Shown here: in pieces, positions 33,612 to 42,328 of the stretch | How the letters are laid out: the number at the start of each line of letters is the position of its first letter | Position numbering within the stretch: the first letter of the stretch is position 1 | Origin: Acidobacteriota bacterium | GTDB lineage: Bacteria > Acidobacteriota > Vicinamibacteria > Vicinamibacterales > SCN-69-37 | NCBI GenBank assembly: GCA_016716905.1 | Contig: JADJUS010000022.1 | Location: 62,001-126,000 of the forward strand | DNA length: 64,000 nucleotides | Direction: 5' to 3' | Position numbers and translations under genes: made by a program | The notes under the pieces: model-generated | What the model was told of the DNA's origin: nothing | The model's input: the letters and a program-made list of their open reading frames with translations, nothing else | The model's database searches: none

Positions 33612-33689
<78 letters not shown>

Positions 33690-33691
33690 CG

Positions 33692-35101
33692 CTATGTGCC
33701 CCCGTGCTCATGTGCGGCTGTGCTGGCGTGCTGGGGTGCGGACGAACCGGGCCGGCGCGTGCCGTAGAACGTCAGGTACAGCAGGCGGAACATGTACGTC
33801 GCCGTCAGGAACGCCGCAAGTACGGCCATGCCCCACAACACGGGATGTCCAGTGGAGAAGGTCTTCCAGAGGATCTCGTCCTTCGAGAAGAACCCGGCCA
33901 GCGGCGGAATGCCCGCGATGGCGATCGTCCCGACCAGGAACGTCCAGAACGTGATGGGCAACTTGCTCTTGAGGCCGCCCATGTAGCGCATGTCCTGCTC
34001 ACCGTGCAGCGCGTGAATCACGGCGCCCGACCCCAGGAACAGCAGCGCCTTGAAGAAGGCGTGGGTGTAGAGGTGGAACACGCCGCCGGCAAATGCCCCC
34101 ACCCCCATCGCCAGGAACATGTAGCCCAGCTGCGAGACCGTGGAGTACGCGAGCACGCGCTTGATGTCGTTCTGCACCAGGCCGATCGTGCCGGCCACGA
34201 GCGCGGTCAGTACGCCGACCACCGCAATCACTTCCAGGGTGAACGGTGCATGGCCGAACAACACGGCATTGCGGCCCACCATATACACACCGGCCGTCAC
34301 CATCGTCGCGGCATGGATGAGCGCCGAGACTGGCGTGGGGCCTTCCATCGCGTCGGGCAGCCAGACGAACAGGGGGATCTGGGCCGACTTGCCGGTGGCT
34401 CCCAGGAACAGGAGCAGCGTCGCGATCGTCAGGACGCCCGCGCCGGCCATGGTGGCCGGCTCCACGCTCAGATGCGAGATCTGCATCGCCAGCTGCTGAA
34501 AGTCGAGCGTGCCGAACTGCGTAAAGAGGATCAGCATCCCCAGAATGAAACCGAAGTCACCGATGCGGTTGACGACAAACGCCTTCTTGCCGGCGTCGGC
34601 CGCCGCCGGCTTCGTGAAGTAGAACCCAATCAGCAGGTAGGAACACAGGCCGACGCCTTCCCACCCGATGAACATCACGGGGAAGCTGGCGCCCAGCACG
34701 AGCACGAGCATGAAGGCGGCAAACAGGTTCAGGTATGAGAAGTACCGCGCGAAGTCCGCGTCGGTTTCCTCGTGCATGTAGGCGGTCGAATACAGGTGAA
34801 TCAGGGTCCCGATGCCCGTGACGACCAGAATCATCAGCGCCGCGAGTGGGTCGAGCCTGAGCGCGAACGGAATCTGCACGGTGTCGGACGACAACCACGT
34901 GAACACGACCTCATCGATGGCCCGAACGCCGCCCACCGGTTCCAGGCCGAGCATCGTCCACACGGCATACACCGAGACGCCGAACGACCCGGCCATGGCG
35001 CCCGTGGCGAGACCGCCCGTCAGGCCCTTCGGCCAACGGCGGCCGATGGTCGCATTGACCAGAAATCCGAGAAACGGCAGGAGCAGAATCAGCAGCAGCA
35101 C
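33692..35101 (-). CDS. nuoL: NADH-quinone oxidoreductase subunit L, N-terminal fragment
   Basis: The 469-residue piece starts at GTG 35099-35101. It has the NuoL/antiporter motifs: VGWEGVGLCSYLLIGFY-like (IGWEGVGLCSYLLIGFYFTK), QIPLFVWLPDAMEGPTPVSA, KRVLAYSTVSQLGYMFLAMG, FFKALLFLGSGAVIHALHGE and FFSKDEILWK. It ends in a His/Thr-rich linker (SSAPQHASTAAHEHGGT) encoded by AGCAC repeats, then TAG, then the poly-G run. In normal NuoL this His-rich linker precedes the last membrane segments, so the gene continues in the fragment at 32957-33592. Confidence 0.9.
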   Translation of the reverse strand: MLLLILLLPFLGFLVNATIGRRWPKGLTGGLATGAMAGSFGVSVYAVWTMLGLEPVGGVRAIDEVVFTWLSSDTVQIPFALRLDPLAALMILVVTGIGTLIHLYSTAYMHEETDADFARYFSYLNLFAAFMLVLVLGASFPVMFIGWEGVGLCSYLLIGFYFTKPAAADAGKKAFVVNRIGDFGFILGMLILFTQFGTLDFQQLAMQISHLSVEPATMAGAGVLTIATLLLFLGATGKSAQIPLFVWLPDAMEGPTPVSALIHAATMVTAGVYMVGRNAVLFGHAPFTLEVIAVVGVLTALVAGTIGLVQNDIKRVLAYSTVSQLGYMFLAMGVGAFAGGVFHLYTHAFFKALLFLGSGAVIHALHGEQDMRYMGGLKSKLPITFWTFLVGTIAIAGIPPLAGFFSKDEILWKTFSTGHPVLWGMAVLAAFLTATYMFRLLYLTFYGTRRPGSSAPQHASTAAHEHGGT

Positions 35102-35105
35102 GGTG

Positions 35106-35417
35106 TTACCACTTCAACGATGTGAACGCGTCCGGAGACAGGGATTCGCGGTGCCGGAACAGCGCGATGATGATGGCCAGCCCGACGGCCGCCTCGGCGG
35201 CGGCGACGGTCATCACGAAGAACGCGATGATCTGGCCGTCGACGGTGCCGAGAAAACGATCCACGGCCACAAACGTCAGGTTGACCGCGTTCAACATGAC
35301 TTCCACCGACAGCAGGATGGTGATCAGGTTGCGGCGCAGGAACACCCCGGCGGTGCCGATCGAAAACAACACGGCCGACAGGGCGAGGTAGGTATTGAGA
35401 GTGGGCTCGGGCAACAC
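35106..35417 (-). CDS. nuoK: NADH-quinone oxidoreductase subunit K
   Basis: The 103-residue membrane subunit starts at GTG 35415-35417, 2 nt after the nuoJ stop. It has three hydrophobic segments and the conserved glutamates in ITILLSVEVMLNAVNLTFVA and VAAAEAAVGLAIIIALFR, needed for proton coupling. Length matches the family. Confidence 0.95.
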   Translation of the reverse strand: MLPEPTLNTYLALSAVLFSIGTAGVFLRRNLITILLSVEVMLNAVNLTFVAVDRFLGTVDGQIIAFFVMTVAAAEAAVGLAIIIALFRHRESLSPDAFTSLKW

Positions 35418-35419
35418 AG

Positions 35420-35965
35420 CTACTGTTCCTTTCGAGTGGGCAGATGCGGGTCCCGGCGTGCCAGGATCACGGCGCCCACCATCGCCACGAGAATCAGCAC
35501 CGACGTGGCTTCAAACGCGAACGCGTATTCGCGGAAGAGGCGCAGGCCGATGGCATAGACCGATGTCTGCGCGGCGGCATCAGGGCCGGCCGGCGCAAAC
35601 GGCGCCTCGGCAATGCGCCGGAGCGCCCAGATGAGTTGCACAGCCAGCACCACCGCGAGCACCGCACCGAACCTGCGCGGACCGGGGCCGATGTCAAACG
35701 GGCGGCGCGTCTCCGCCCCGTCCTCCTCGGTCCGCACGTTGAGCAGCATGACCACGAAGAGGAACAGCACCATGATGGCGCCGGCGTAGATGATGATCTG
35801 CACCACCGCCATGAACGGCGCGTTCAGCAGGACGTAGAGCCCCGACAACGCGGCGAACGACACAATGAGCAGCAGCACGCTGTACATGGGGTTGCGCTGC
35901 CCCACCACCAGCAGGGACGCCACGACCATGACCGCCGCAAAAATCCAGAAGAACAATGCGTCCAT
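35420..35965 (-). CDS. nuoJ: NADH-quinone oxidoreductase subunit J
   Basis: The 181-residue membrane subunit has five hydrophobic segments. The second and third regions (NPMYSVLLLIVSFAALSGLY and LLNAPFMAVVQIIIYAGAIM) are typical of NuoJ, including the glycine/tyrosine motif of the flexible helix 3. It follows nuoH by 6 nt. nuoI, which normally separates nuoH and nuoJ, is absent. Confidence 0.94.
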   Translation of the reverse strand: MDALFFWIFAAVMVVASLLVVGQRNPMYSVLLLIVSFAALSGLYVLLNAPFMAVVQIIIYAGAIMVLFLFVVMLLNVRTEEDGAETRRPFDIGPGPRRFGAVLAVVLAVQLIWALRRIAEAPFAPAGPDAAAQTSVYAIGLRLFREYAFAFEATSVLILVAMVGAVILARRDPHLPTRKEQ

Positions 35966-35971
35966 GGTCCG

Positions 35972-37009
35972 TTACCACCCCATCCAGATCACCACGCCCG
36001 CGGTGACCAGCAGATTCAGCGTTGCCGCAGGCAGCAGCCACTTCCACCCGAACTCCATCAGGTGGTCGTAGCGGTAGCGCGGCAGCGTCCAGCGCATCCA
36101 GATGTAGAAGAACAGGAGCGCAAACACCTTCAGGAGGAACCACATCCAGCCCAGGTATTCCGGCAGGAATGGCCCGTGCCAGCCCCCGAGGAACAGGTTC
36201 ACCGCCACGGCCGACACCGTGACCATGTTGATGTACTCCGCCATGAAGAACAGGGCGAACGTCATCGAACTGTATTCGGTGTGGTACCCGGCCACCAGTT
36301 CCTGCTCGGCTTCCGGGAAGTCGAACGGTGCGCGGTTGGTTTCTGCCACGCCGGCCGTCATGAAGATGAAGAACCCGAGCGGCTGCAAAAACACGTACCA
36401 CTTCGGAATCGGGAGCACGCCGAACAGGTGCCAGTACCCCGCCTGAGCGTCCACGACTTCCCGCAGCGACAAGGTGCCAGCCAGCATGATGACGGCCGCG
36501 AGCGACAGTCCGTAGGAGAGCTCGTAGCTGATCATCTGCGCCGACGAGCGCAGTCCCCCGAGCAGGGAGTACTTGCTGTTGGAGGCCCACCCCGCCAGCA
36601 CGATGCCGTACACGCCCATCGACGTGATGGCAAAAATCACCAGCAGCCCCACATTGACGTCGGCCGCCATCAGCTTCACGGGCTCGTCGAGCAGGCCGAA
36701 GAACGTGGTGTCGGCGCCGAATGGCACCACGGCAAATGCCGCGAAGGCGGCGGTGGCGCACAGGATCGGCGCCAGGTAGAACAGGAACGTGTCGGCGCTC
36801 TTGGGCCGCAGTTCCTCCTTCATCATCAGCTTGATGATGTCGGCCAGCGGCTGCATCGCGCCCCACGGGCCGACACGATAGGGGCCCAGGCGCTGCTGGA
36901 TGAACGCGGCCACCTTGCGCTCCATGAGCACCAGGACGGCCGCCGAGTTCAGCAGCATGAAGAACGTGAATCCGATGACGACGAGTTGGGCGATGAGGGT
37001 GGCTGACAT
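35972..37009 (-). CDS. nuoH: NADH-quinone oxidoreductase subunit H
   Basis: The 345-residue membrane subunit forms the quinone-channel end of the membrane arm. It starts at ATG 37007-37009 (MSATLIAQLVVIGFTFF) and has GPYRVGPWGAMQPLADIIK, NRAPFDFPEAEQELVAGYHT and MRWTLPRYRYDHLMEFGW, the conserved loops near the quinone site. It begins 8 nt below the nuoF stop, so nuoG is not in its usual place. Confidence 0.96.
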   Translation of the reverse strand: MSATLIAQLVVIGFTFFMLLNSAAVLVLMERKVAAFIQQRLGPYRVGPWGAMQPLADIIKLMMKEELRPKSADTFLFYLAPILCATAAFAAFAVVPFGADTTFFGLLDEPVKLMAADVNVGLLVIFAITSMGVYGIVLAGWASNSKYSLLGGLRSSAQMISYELSYGLSLAAVIMLAGTLSLREVVDAQAGYWHLFGVLPIPKWYVFLQPLGFFIFMTAGVAETNRAPFDFPEAEQELVAGYHTEYSSMTFALFFMAEYINMVTVSAVAVNLFLGGWHGPFLPEYLGWMWFLLKVFALLFFYIWMRWTLPRYRYDHLMEFGWKWLLPAATLNLLVTAGVVIWMGW

Positions 37010-37017
37010 GATCGAAC

Positions 37018-38322
37018 TCAGTGGGCCGCCAGCGTCCGCGACGCCGCGCGCCAGTCCGCCGGCAGCGTGCAACGCCCTTCGCGCACGTGGGCCTCATATT
37101 CCTCACGAAACAACTTCACGGTGGTCAGCACGGGTGTGGCCGCCGCGTCGCCGAACGCGCACAACGTCTTGCCCATGATGTTGTTGGCCACCGACAGGAG
37201 CAGGTCGATGTCCTTCATCTGGCCTTCGCCGCGTTCAATGCGGCCGAGCAGATTGTGCAGCCACGCGCCGCCCTCGCGGCACGGCGTGCACTTGCCGCAC
37301 GATTCGTGTTTGTAGAAGTAGAGGAGATTTTCGGCCGCCCACACCATGCAGGTGGTCTCGTCCATCACGATGATGCCCGCCGACCCCAGCATCGACCCGG
37401 CCGACGCCACGCCGTCGAAGCTGGCGGGAATGTCGAGCTGATGCGGCAACAGGATGGGCACCGAGGACCCGCCCGGAATGACGGCTTTCAATTTGCGATC
37501 GCCGCGAATGCCGCCCCCATACTTCGGGTCGTAGATGAGTTCGCGCATCGTGACGTGCATGGGCGCTTCATACGTGCCCGGGTTTTTCACATGGCCGCTC
37601 AGGCAGTAGAGCTTCGGTCCGCCGTTTTTTTCGGGGCCCAACGCCGCAAACCACTCGGGCCCGTTGGTGATGATGGGCGGCACGTTGCAGAGCGTCTCGA
37701 CGTTGTTGACCGCCGTCGGGCAGCCATACAGGCCGGCGACGGCGGGAAACGGCGGCTTCAATCGCGGCTGGGCCCGCTTGCCCTCCAGCGATTCGATGAG
37801 GGCGGTCTCTTCGCCGGCCTCATACGCACCGGCGCCGCGATGCACATAAATCTCGCAGTCGAAGCCGGTGCCGAAGATGTTCTTGCCGATGAATCCCGCC
37901 GCGCGCGCCTTGGCCAGTTCCGCCTCCAGCACTTCCTGCACGTGGTAGAACTCACCGCGGATGTAGATGTAGGCGACCTTCGCCCCAATGGCGTGGCAGG
38001 CGATCAGGCACCCTTCAAACAACAGGTGCGGGTTGCGTTCCATCAGCACGTGGTCTTTGAACGTGCCCGGCTCACTCTCGTCGGCGTTGCAGCAGATGTA
38101 CTTCGGCTTCGGCGACTTCTTGTCCACGAACTGCCACTTCATGCCTGTCGGAAAGCCTGCGCCTCCGCGGCCACGAAGGCCCGACGCCTTGACGATGTCG
38201 ACCACAGCCTCGGGCGTCAGGGCGAGCGCTTTGCGCAGCGCCTCGTACCCACCCTGCTTGGTATAAAAATCCAGCGTGAAGCCGTTCGGCGTCTTGACGT
38301 GGGGCGTGAGAACCAAATCCAT
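37018..38322 (-). CDS. nuoF: NADH-quinone oxidoreductase subunit F (FMN/NADH-binding)
   Basis: The 434-residue subunit accepts hydride from NADH. It has the FMN/NADH motif GLRGRGGAGFPTGMKWQF, then CCNADESEPGTFKDHVLME, IYVHRGAGAYEAGEETALIE and the C-terminal 4Fe-4S site SCGKCTPCREGGAWLHNL. Its length is typical. It starts 4 nt below the nuoE stop. Electrons from NuoF normally go through NuoG, for which no gene is present here. Confidence 0.97.
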   Translation of the reverse strand: MDLVLTPHVKTPNGFTLDFYTKQGGYEALRKALALTPEAVVDIVKASGLRGRGGAGFPTGMKWQFVDKKSPKPKYICCNADESEPGTFKDHVLMERNPHLLFEGCLIACHAIGAKVAYIYIRGEFYHVQEVLEAELAKARAAGFIGKNIFGTGFDCEIYVHRGAGAYEAGEETALIESLEGKRAQPRLKPPFPAVAGLYGCPTAVNNVETLCNVPPIITNGPEWFAALGPEKNGGPKLYCLSGHVKNPGTYEAPMHVTMRELIYDPKYGGGIRGDRKLKAVIPGGSSVPILLPHQLDIPASFDGVASAGSMLGSAGIIVMDETTCMVWAAENLLYFYKHESCGKCTPCREGGAWLHNLLGRIERGEGQMKDIDLLLSVANNIMGKTLCAFGDAAATPVLTTVKLFREEYEAHVREGRCTLPADWRAASRTLAAH

Positions 38323-38326
38323 AGTC

Positions 38327-38929
38327 TTACGCTTTCTCCACGTGCAGGTGACATCCGGTGAGGCCGGCGGCGCCGTGCGCTTTGAGCCCGTCCACCAGCG
38401 CGCGTGCGTCTTCGGGCTTCTGGCATTCGTGCCAGTGATCGTTCACGCCCACCACAGGCGCGCGGTCGCACGCCCCCAGGCACTCGACTTCAAAGAGGGA
38501 AAACTCGCCGTCGGCGGTGGTCTGGCCAGGGGCGATGCCCAACACGGCCTGCAGTTCCGCTGTCACGCGTTCGGCCCCATTCAACGCGCACGAGAGTGTG
38601 CGGCAGACCTGAATCACATGGCGCCCCACAGGCCGCTGGTAGAACATCGTGTAAAACGACACGACGTCTTCGACGTCCGCGGTGCTGCACCTGATGGCGG
38701 CCGCCACCGCCTTCATCGCGTTGCGCGAGATGTAGCCCTGCTGCCGCTGCGCGAGATACAGCGCCGCCAGAATGGCGGACTTGCGCTGCTCGTCCGGGTA
38801 CCGCGAGCAGATGTCCTCGAGCTTGGCCAGCGCCTCGGCCGTGTATTCGAACGCGGGACCTTCGTCAGCCATCGACCGCGATGACTGATGGTGCGCCCGC
38901 CCGTAATCCATCAACGGATGAAAACTCAT
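38327..38929 (-). CDS. nuoE: NADH-quinone oxidoreductase subunit E (2Fe-2S)
   Basis: The 200-residue thioredoxin-like subunit binds a 2Fe-2S cluster with four cysteines, VCRTLSC and CLGAC. Other family segments are RYPDEQRKSAILAALYLAQR and YTMFYQRPVGRH. ATG 38927-38929 is chosen because it overlaps the nuoD stop by 4 nt, as elsewhere in the operon. ATG 38870-38872 (MADEGPAFEYT) would give 181 residues and lies closer to where homology begins. Confidence 0.94.
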   Translation of the reverse strand: MSFHPLMDYGRAHHQSSRSMADEGPAFEYTAEALAKLEDICSRYPDEQRKSAILAALYLAQRQQGYISRNAMKAVAAAIRCSTADVEDVVSFYTMFYQRPVGRHVIQVCRTLSCALNGAERVTAELQAVLGIAPGQTTADGEFSLFEVECLGACDRAPVVGVNDHWHECQKPEDARALVDGLKAHGAAGLTGCHLHVEKA

Positions 38930-40101
38930 CGATCCACATCCCCCATCACGACATCGGTGGACCCGATTGCGGCAATCACGTCCGCTATCAGGCCGCCTTT
39001 GATCATGTGCGGCAAGGCCTGGCAGGCCAGAAACGACGGCGCGCGCGACTTCACCCGCACAGGGCGATTGCCGCCGTCCGACACAATATAAAATCCGTGT
39101 TCGCCGCGGGCGCCTTCGACCGGGACGTACGCCTCGCCTTTGGGTACCGTAAAGCCCTGCGAGTAGATCAGGAAGTGCTGAATCAGCGCCTCCATCTCGG
39201 TGTAGACGCGATCCTTGGGCGGCGGCACCACGCGGTAGTCGCCGCAATCGTAGACGCCGGTCGGCGAAATGCGCTCGAGCGCCTGCTGGCAGATCCGGAC
39301 GCTCTGCCGCATTTCCTCAACTTTGACCTGGTAGCGGGCGAACACATCGCCGTCGGTGCGCGTCGGCACGACAAAATCAAACGTCTCGTACTTCAGGTAC
39401 GGCCACATACGCCGGACGTCGTAGTTGATACCGACGGCGCGCGCCATGGGTCCCACAAGGCCCAGCCCCAGCGTCAGTTCCTTTGACAGGACGGCGACAC
39501 CTTTGGTGCGCTTGGTCCAGACCTGGTTCTTGGTGAGCATCAGCTCGTAGTTGTCGATGGCGGCCGGCATCTTGTCGAGCAGTTCTTTGACGGCCTTCTT
39601 GTAGTCGCGCGGCAGGTCTTCGCGAAGCCCGCCGATCCGGATGTAGCTGGGGAACAGGCGGAAGCCGGCGATCATCTCGTTGAGATTCAGCAGCTGTTCC
39701 CGTTCGCGGAAGGCGTACATCATCACCGAGATGGCGCCGATTTCCATGGCATGTGTCGCCAGCCACACGAGGTGACTGTTGAGCCGCTGCAGTTCGGCAA
39801 TCAGCACGCGAATGTACGTCACGCGGTCGGGCATCTCGAGGCCCAACAGCTTTTCGGCCGAGAGGCAGAACGACAGGCTGTTGGATTGGGCGCCCAGATA
39901 ATCCATGCGCTCCACGAGCGGGATCACCTGCTGCCACTTCTTCTGCTCCGCGGTCTTTTCGATCCCCGTGTGCAGGAACCCGATGGTGGGCTCAGCGCCG
40001 ACGATGGTCTCTCCGTCGAGTTCGAGGACCAGCCGCAGCACGCCATGGGTGCTGGGGTGCTGGGGCCCCATGTTGACGGTCATTGTCTCGGTTCGCGTCA
40101 C
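38926..40101 (-). CDS. nuoD: NADH-quinone oxidoreductase subunit D
   Basis: The 391-residue 49-kDa-type subunit lines the quinone site. It starts at GTG 40099-40101, overlapping the gmhA stop (GTGA); an ATG at 40083 is alternative. Motifs are MGPQHPSTHGVLRLVLELDG, EPTIGFLHTGIEKTAEQKKW, ERMDYLGAQSNSLSFCLSAE and the C-terminal IGSTDVVMGDVDR. It lacks a fused NuoC domain. Coupling to gmhA is unusual. Confidence 0.96.
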   Translation of the reverse strand: MTRTETMTVNMGPQHPSTHGVLRLVLELDGETIVGAEPTIGFLHTGIEKTAEQKKWQQVIPLVERMDYLGAQSNSLSFCLSAEKLLGLEMPDRVTYIRVLIAELQRLNSHLVWLATHAMEIGAISVMMYAFREREQLLNLNEMIAGFRLFPSYIRIGGLREDLPRDYKKAVKELLDKMPAAIDNYELMLTKNQVWTKRTKGVAVLSKELTLGLGLVGPMARAVGINYDVRRMWPYLKYETFDFVVPTRTDGDVFARYQVKVEEMRQSVRICQQALERISPTGVYDCGDYRVVPPPKDRVYTEMEALIQHFLIYSQGFTVPKGEAYVPVEGARGEHGFYIVSDGGNRPVRVKSRAPSFLACQALPHMIKGGLIADVIAAIGSTDVVMGDVDR

Positions 40102-40676
40102 AAGTCCTCTTCCACCCACGCGCACACCGCGTGAATCCACGTGCCGTGCACTTCCTGAATCCTCGCGGTCACATCAGAGGGCACGTTCACGTGCACATCC
40201 GCCAACCGCCCCGCCTCGCCGCCATCGCGCCCGGTCAGGGCGATGGTGGACAAGCCCCGCGCCTTCGCCACCTTCAATGCCTCGAGCACATTCGGGGAAC
40301 GCCCGCTGGTCGAGATGGCCACCGCGACATCTCCCGGCCTGCCGAGCGCTTCGATCTGCCGGGCAAACATTGCCTCGACCCCCAGGTCATTGGCCGCGGC
40401 CGTCATGACCGCACCATCACTCGTCAGCGCCAGAGCGGCCACCGCCCGTCGCGCCCGCACGAACCGCACCACCAACTCGGCGGCGAAGTGTTGCGCATCG
40501 GTGGCGCTGCCCCCGTTGCCAAACACCAGAATCAACCGCCCCGCGACTGCGGCGTCCCGAATCAGCACCGCAGCGGCTTCGGCCTCGCGCCCCGATCCCG
40601 CCACAAAGGCCTGATGCGTCAGGATGGTGGCATCAACCGCCTGCGCCAGCTGCGGGCCAAACGCACCAGCCACCAT
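40098..40676 (-). CDS. gmhA: Phosphoheptose isomerase (GmhA, SIS domain) embedded in the nuo operon
   Basis: The 192-residue SIS-domain protein has the GmhA signature: FGNGGSATDAQHFAAELVVR, LTSDGAVMTAAANDLGVEAM, ISTSGRSPNVLEALKVAKAR, LTGRDGGEAGRLADVHVNVP and SDVTARIQEVHGTWIHAVCA. GmhA converts sedoheptulose 7-phosphate to heptose 7-phosphate, feeding hldE1. It is fused into the nuo operon: its ATG overlaps the nuoC stop by 1 nt (TGATG) and its TGA overlaps the nuoD GTG. A complex I role is not expected; location is the oddity. Confidence 0.9.
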   Translation of the reverse strand: MVAGAFGPQLAQAVDATILTHQAFVAGSGREAEAAAVLIRDAAVAGRLILVFGNGGSATDAQHFAAELVVRFVRARRAVAALALTSDGAVMTAAANDLGVEAMFARQIEALGRPGDVAVAISTSGRSPNVLEALKVAKARGLSTIALTGRDGGEAGRLADVHVNVPSDVTARIQEVHGTWIHAVCAWVEEDL

Positions 40677-41341
40677 CAGTCCTTGTCAGTCCGCGTCGGC
40701 ACGGACTCATCAGCCCGGGGCCTGGCCGCCGCGGCCGACGAGGCACGCGTCGCCCGCACGTTGGCGGCAAACTCCTCCACGGTCAACTGCATCGGCGACC
40801 ACGAGGCGGCGTCCTTGCGCACCTGCACCGGATAGTCCTTGCGCAAGGGGTGTCCCGTCCAGTCGTCCGGCGTCAGGATGCGTCGCAGGTCCGGGTGCCC
40901 GGTAAACGCCACGCCGAACAAATCGAAGACTTCGCGCTCGAGCCAGTTGGCCGCGGGCCAGAGCGGCGTGAGGCTGTGCGCCCATGGCAGGCTCTGCTCA
41001 CCCAGGTCGTTGTCGGGCACACGCACCTTCAGGCGCAACCGCCGAGGGACCGCCGCGCCAGCCGGCTGTGCGAAGGCCTCCCCAAGACACGCCAGGTGAT
41101 ACACGATCTCGAAGCGGGGCGACGCGGGATGATAGTCGGCCGCGGTGATTTCGACCAGAAAGGAAAACTGCAGCGCGGGGTGATCACGCAGTGTCTCGCA
41201 CACCGTTAGCATGTGCTCGCGCGCCACGTACGCGGTCGGCATGTCGACGGCCGGGGCCGGGTCGATGGCGTCGGCGGGGACTCTCTCGCGGACCAGGTCC
41301 AGCACCTGCGCGTCGAACGGAATCTGCACTGGCGTTTCCAC
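40676..41341 (-). CDS. nuoC: NADH-quinone oxidoreductase subunit C
   Basis: The 221-residue 30-kDa-type subunit has the core LEREVFDLFGVAFTGHPDLR, RILTPDDWTGHPLRKDYPVQ and SFLVEITAADYHP. It links NuoB and NuoD in the peripheral arm. The C-terminal 30 residues are a polar tail (ASSAAAARPRADESVPTRTD) that may be dispensable. It lies 9 nt below the nuoB stop. Confidence 0.95.
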   Translation of the reverse strand: METPVQIPFDAQVLDLVRERVPADAIDPAPAVDMPTAYVAREHMLTVCETLRDHPALQFSFLVEITAADYHPASPRFEIVYHLACLGEAFAQPAGAAVPRRLRLKVRVPDNDLGEQSLPWAHSLTPLWPAANWLEREVFDLFGVAFTGHPDLRRILTPDDWTGHPLRKDYPVQVRKDAASWSPMQLTVEEFAANVRATRASSAAAARPRADESVPTRTDKD

Positions 41342-41350
41342 GCAACTCTC

Positions 41351-41821
41351 CTACGCGCTCATCCGCTGCTGGTCGATCTTGCGCTGCAGCTGCACGATGC
41401 CGTAAATCAGGGCTTCGGGGCGCGGCGGGCACCCGGGCACAAACACATCCACCGGCACAATCTGGTCCACGCCCTGCACAATGGCGTAGTTGTCAAACAC
41501 GCCGCCGCAACTCGCGCACGCGCCCATGGAGATGACCCACTTGGGCTCGGGCATCTGGTCGTAGATTCTGCGCAGCACAGGGGCCATCTTTCGCGACAGG
41601 CGTCCGGCAACGATCATCAGGTCTGACTGACGGGGTGACCCGCGGAACACCTCGGCGCCGAACCGGGCGACGTCGTACCGGCCGGCGGCCATCGCCATCA
41701 TTTCGATGGCGCAACACGCCAGGCCAAACGTCACCGGCCAGATGGCCGACCGTCGCGCCCACTGGACCATCTTTTCGACCGACGTCGTGAGAATTGACCC
41801 TTGCGGTTCTTCGCGCGTCAT
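41351..41821 (-). CDS. nuoB: NADH-quinone oxidoreductase subunit B (N2 4Fe-4S)
   Basis: The 156-residue subunit binds cluster N2. It has the paired cysteines FGLACCAIEMMAM, then GACASCGGVFDNYAIVQG and VFVPGCPPRPEALIYGI, giving the four ligands. Its start ATG overlaps the nuoA stop by 4 nt. Everything needed for cluster N2 is present. Confidence 0.97.
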   Translation of the reverse strand: MTREEPQGSILTTSVEKMVQWARRSAIWPVTFGLACCAIEMMAMAAGRYDVARFGAEVFRGSPRQSDLMIVAGRLSRKMAPVLRRIYDQMPEPKWVISMGACASCGGVFDNYAIVQGVDQIVPVDVFVPGCPPRPEALIYGIVQLQRKIDQQRMSA

Positions 41822-42186
41822 CGGTCTACCTCGGAACTCCAGTCAAAGATGCCCTTGCGCCACACGTAGACGTAGCCGGTGACCAGCAGGGCAAAAAACG
41901 CGACGATCTGGAAGTAGGCCACCGCCCCCAGTTCCCGGAACGCCATCGCCCAGGGATAGAGGAACGCCACTTCGATGTCGAACAACAGGAAGATCATCGC
42001 CACGAGGTAGAACTTCACCGACTGCCGCTCCCGGGCGTCGCCCACAGGCGGCATGCCGCACTCGTACGGAGCACTCTTTTCAGGGGTCGGCTTGGACGGG
42101 CCCACAAACTGCGACAGCAGCACGGAACCGCCGGCAAACCCGGCGCCCAGGCCGATCATGATGAGGATGGGTAAAAAACCGTCCAC
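41818..42186 (-). CDS. nuoA: NADH-quinone oxidoreductase subunit A
   Basis: The 122-residue, three-helix membrane subunit starts at GTG 42184-42186 (VDGFLPILIMIG), with AAGGAG 12-17 nt upstream. Diagnostic segments are SAPYECGMPPVGDARERQSV and FYLVAMIFLLFDIEVAFLYP, the cysteine loop near the quinone site. It begins the operon. The spacer to the divergent GT4 gene (42187-42328) carries four copies of GCCAAT-like units and no clear promoter. Confidence 0.95.
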   Translation of the reverse strand: MDGFLPILIMIGLGAGFAGGSVLLSQFVGPSKPTPEKSAPYECGMPPVGDARERQSVKFYLVAMIFLLFDIEVAFLYPWAMAFRELGAVAYFQIVAFFALLVTGYVYVWRKGIFDWSSEVDR

Positions 42187-42328
42187 GGGTCCAGAATCTC
42201 CTTCAGTGGCCGAGCCACCCACGCGAGCTTGTACCTCGCATGATCAAGGTGAGATGCTAACGTGGAATGAGCCAATTGGGCAATGGGCCAATGAGGCCAT
42301 GGCCAATCGGTGAGACCATCTGATCCAG

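Noticed and set aside
35694..37106. Candidate for the missing nuoG or nuoI in the overlapping 470-residue frame
   Set aside because: It is an alternate-frame shadow of nuoH; no cysteine clusters typical of ferredoxin-like subunits are present.
40030..40075. GTGCTGGGGTGCTGGGG in nuoD as another copy of the AGCAC repeat
   Set aside because: It codes the conserved PQHPSTHGV motif of NuoD, so similarity is coincidental.
40098..40676. SIS gene as a complex I accessory factor
   Set aside because: The GmhA-specific motifs are complete and the heptose pathway is present in the window.
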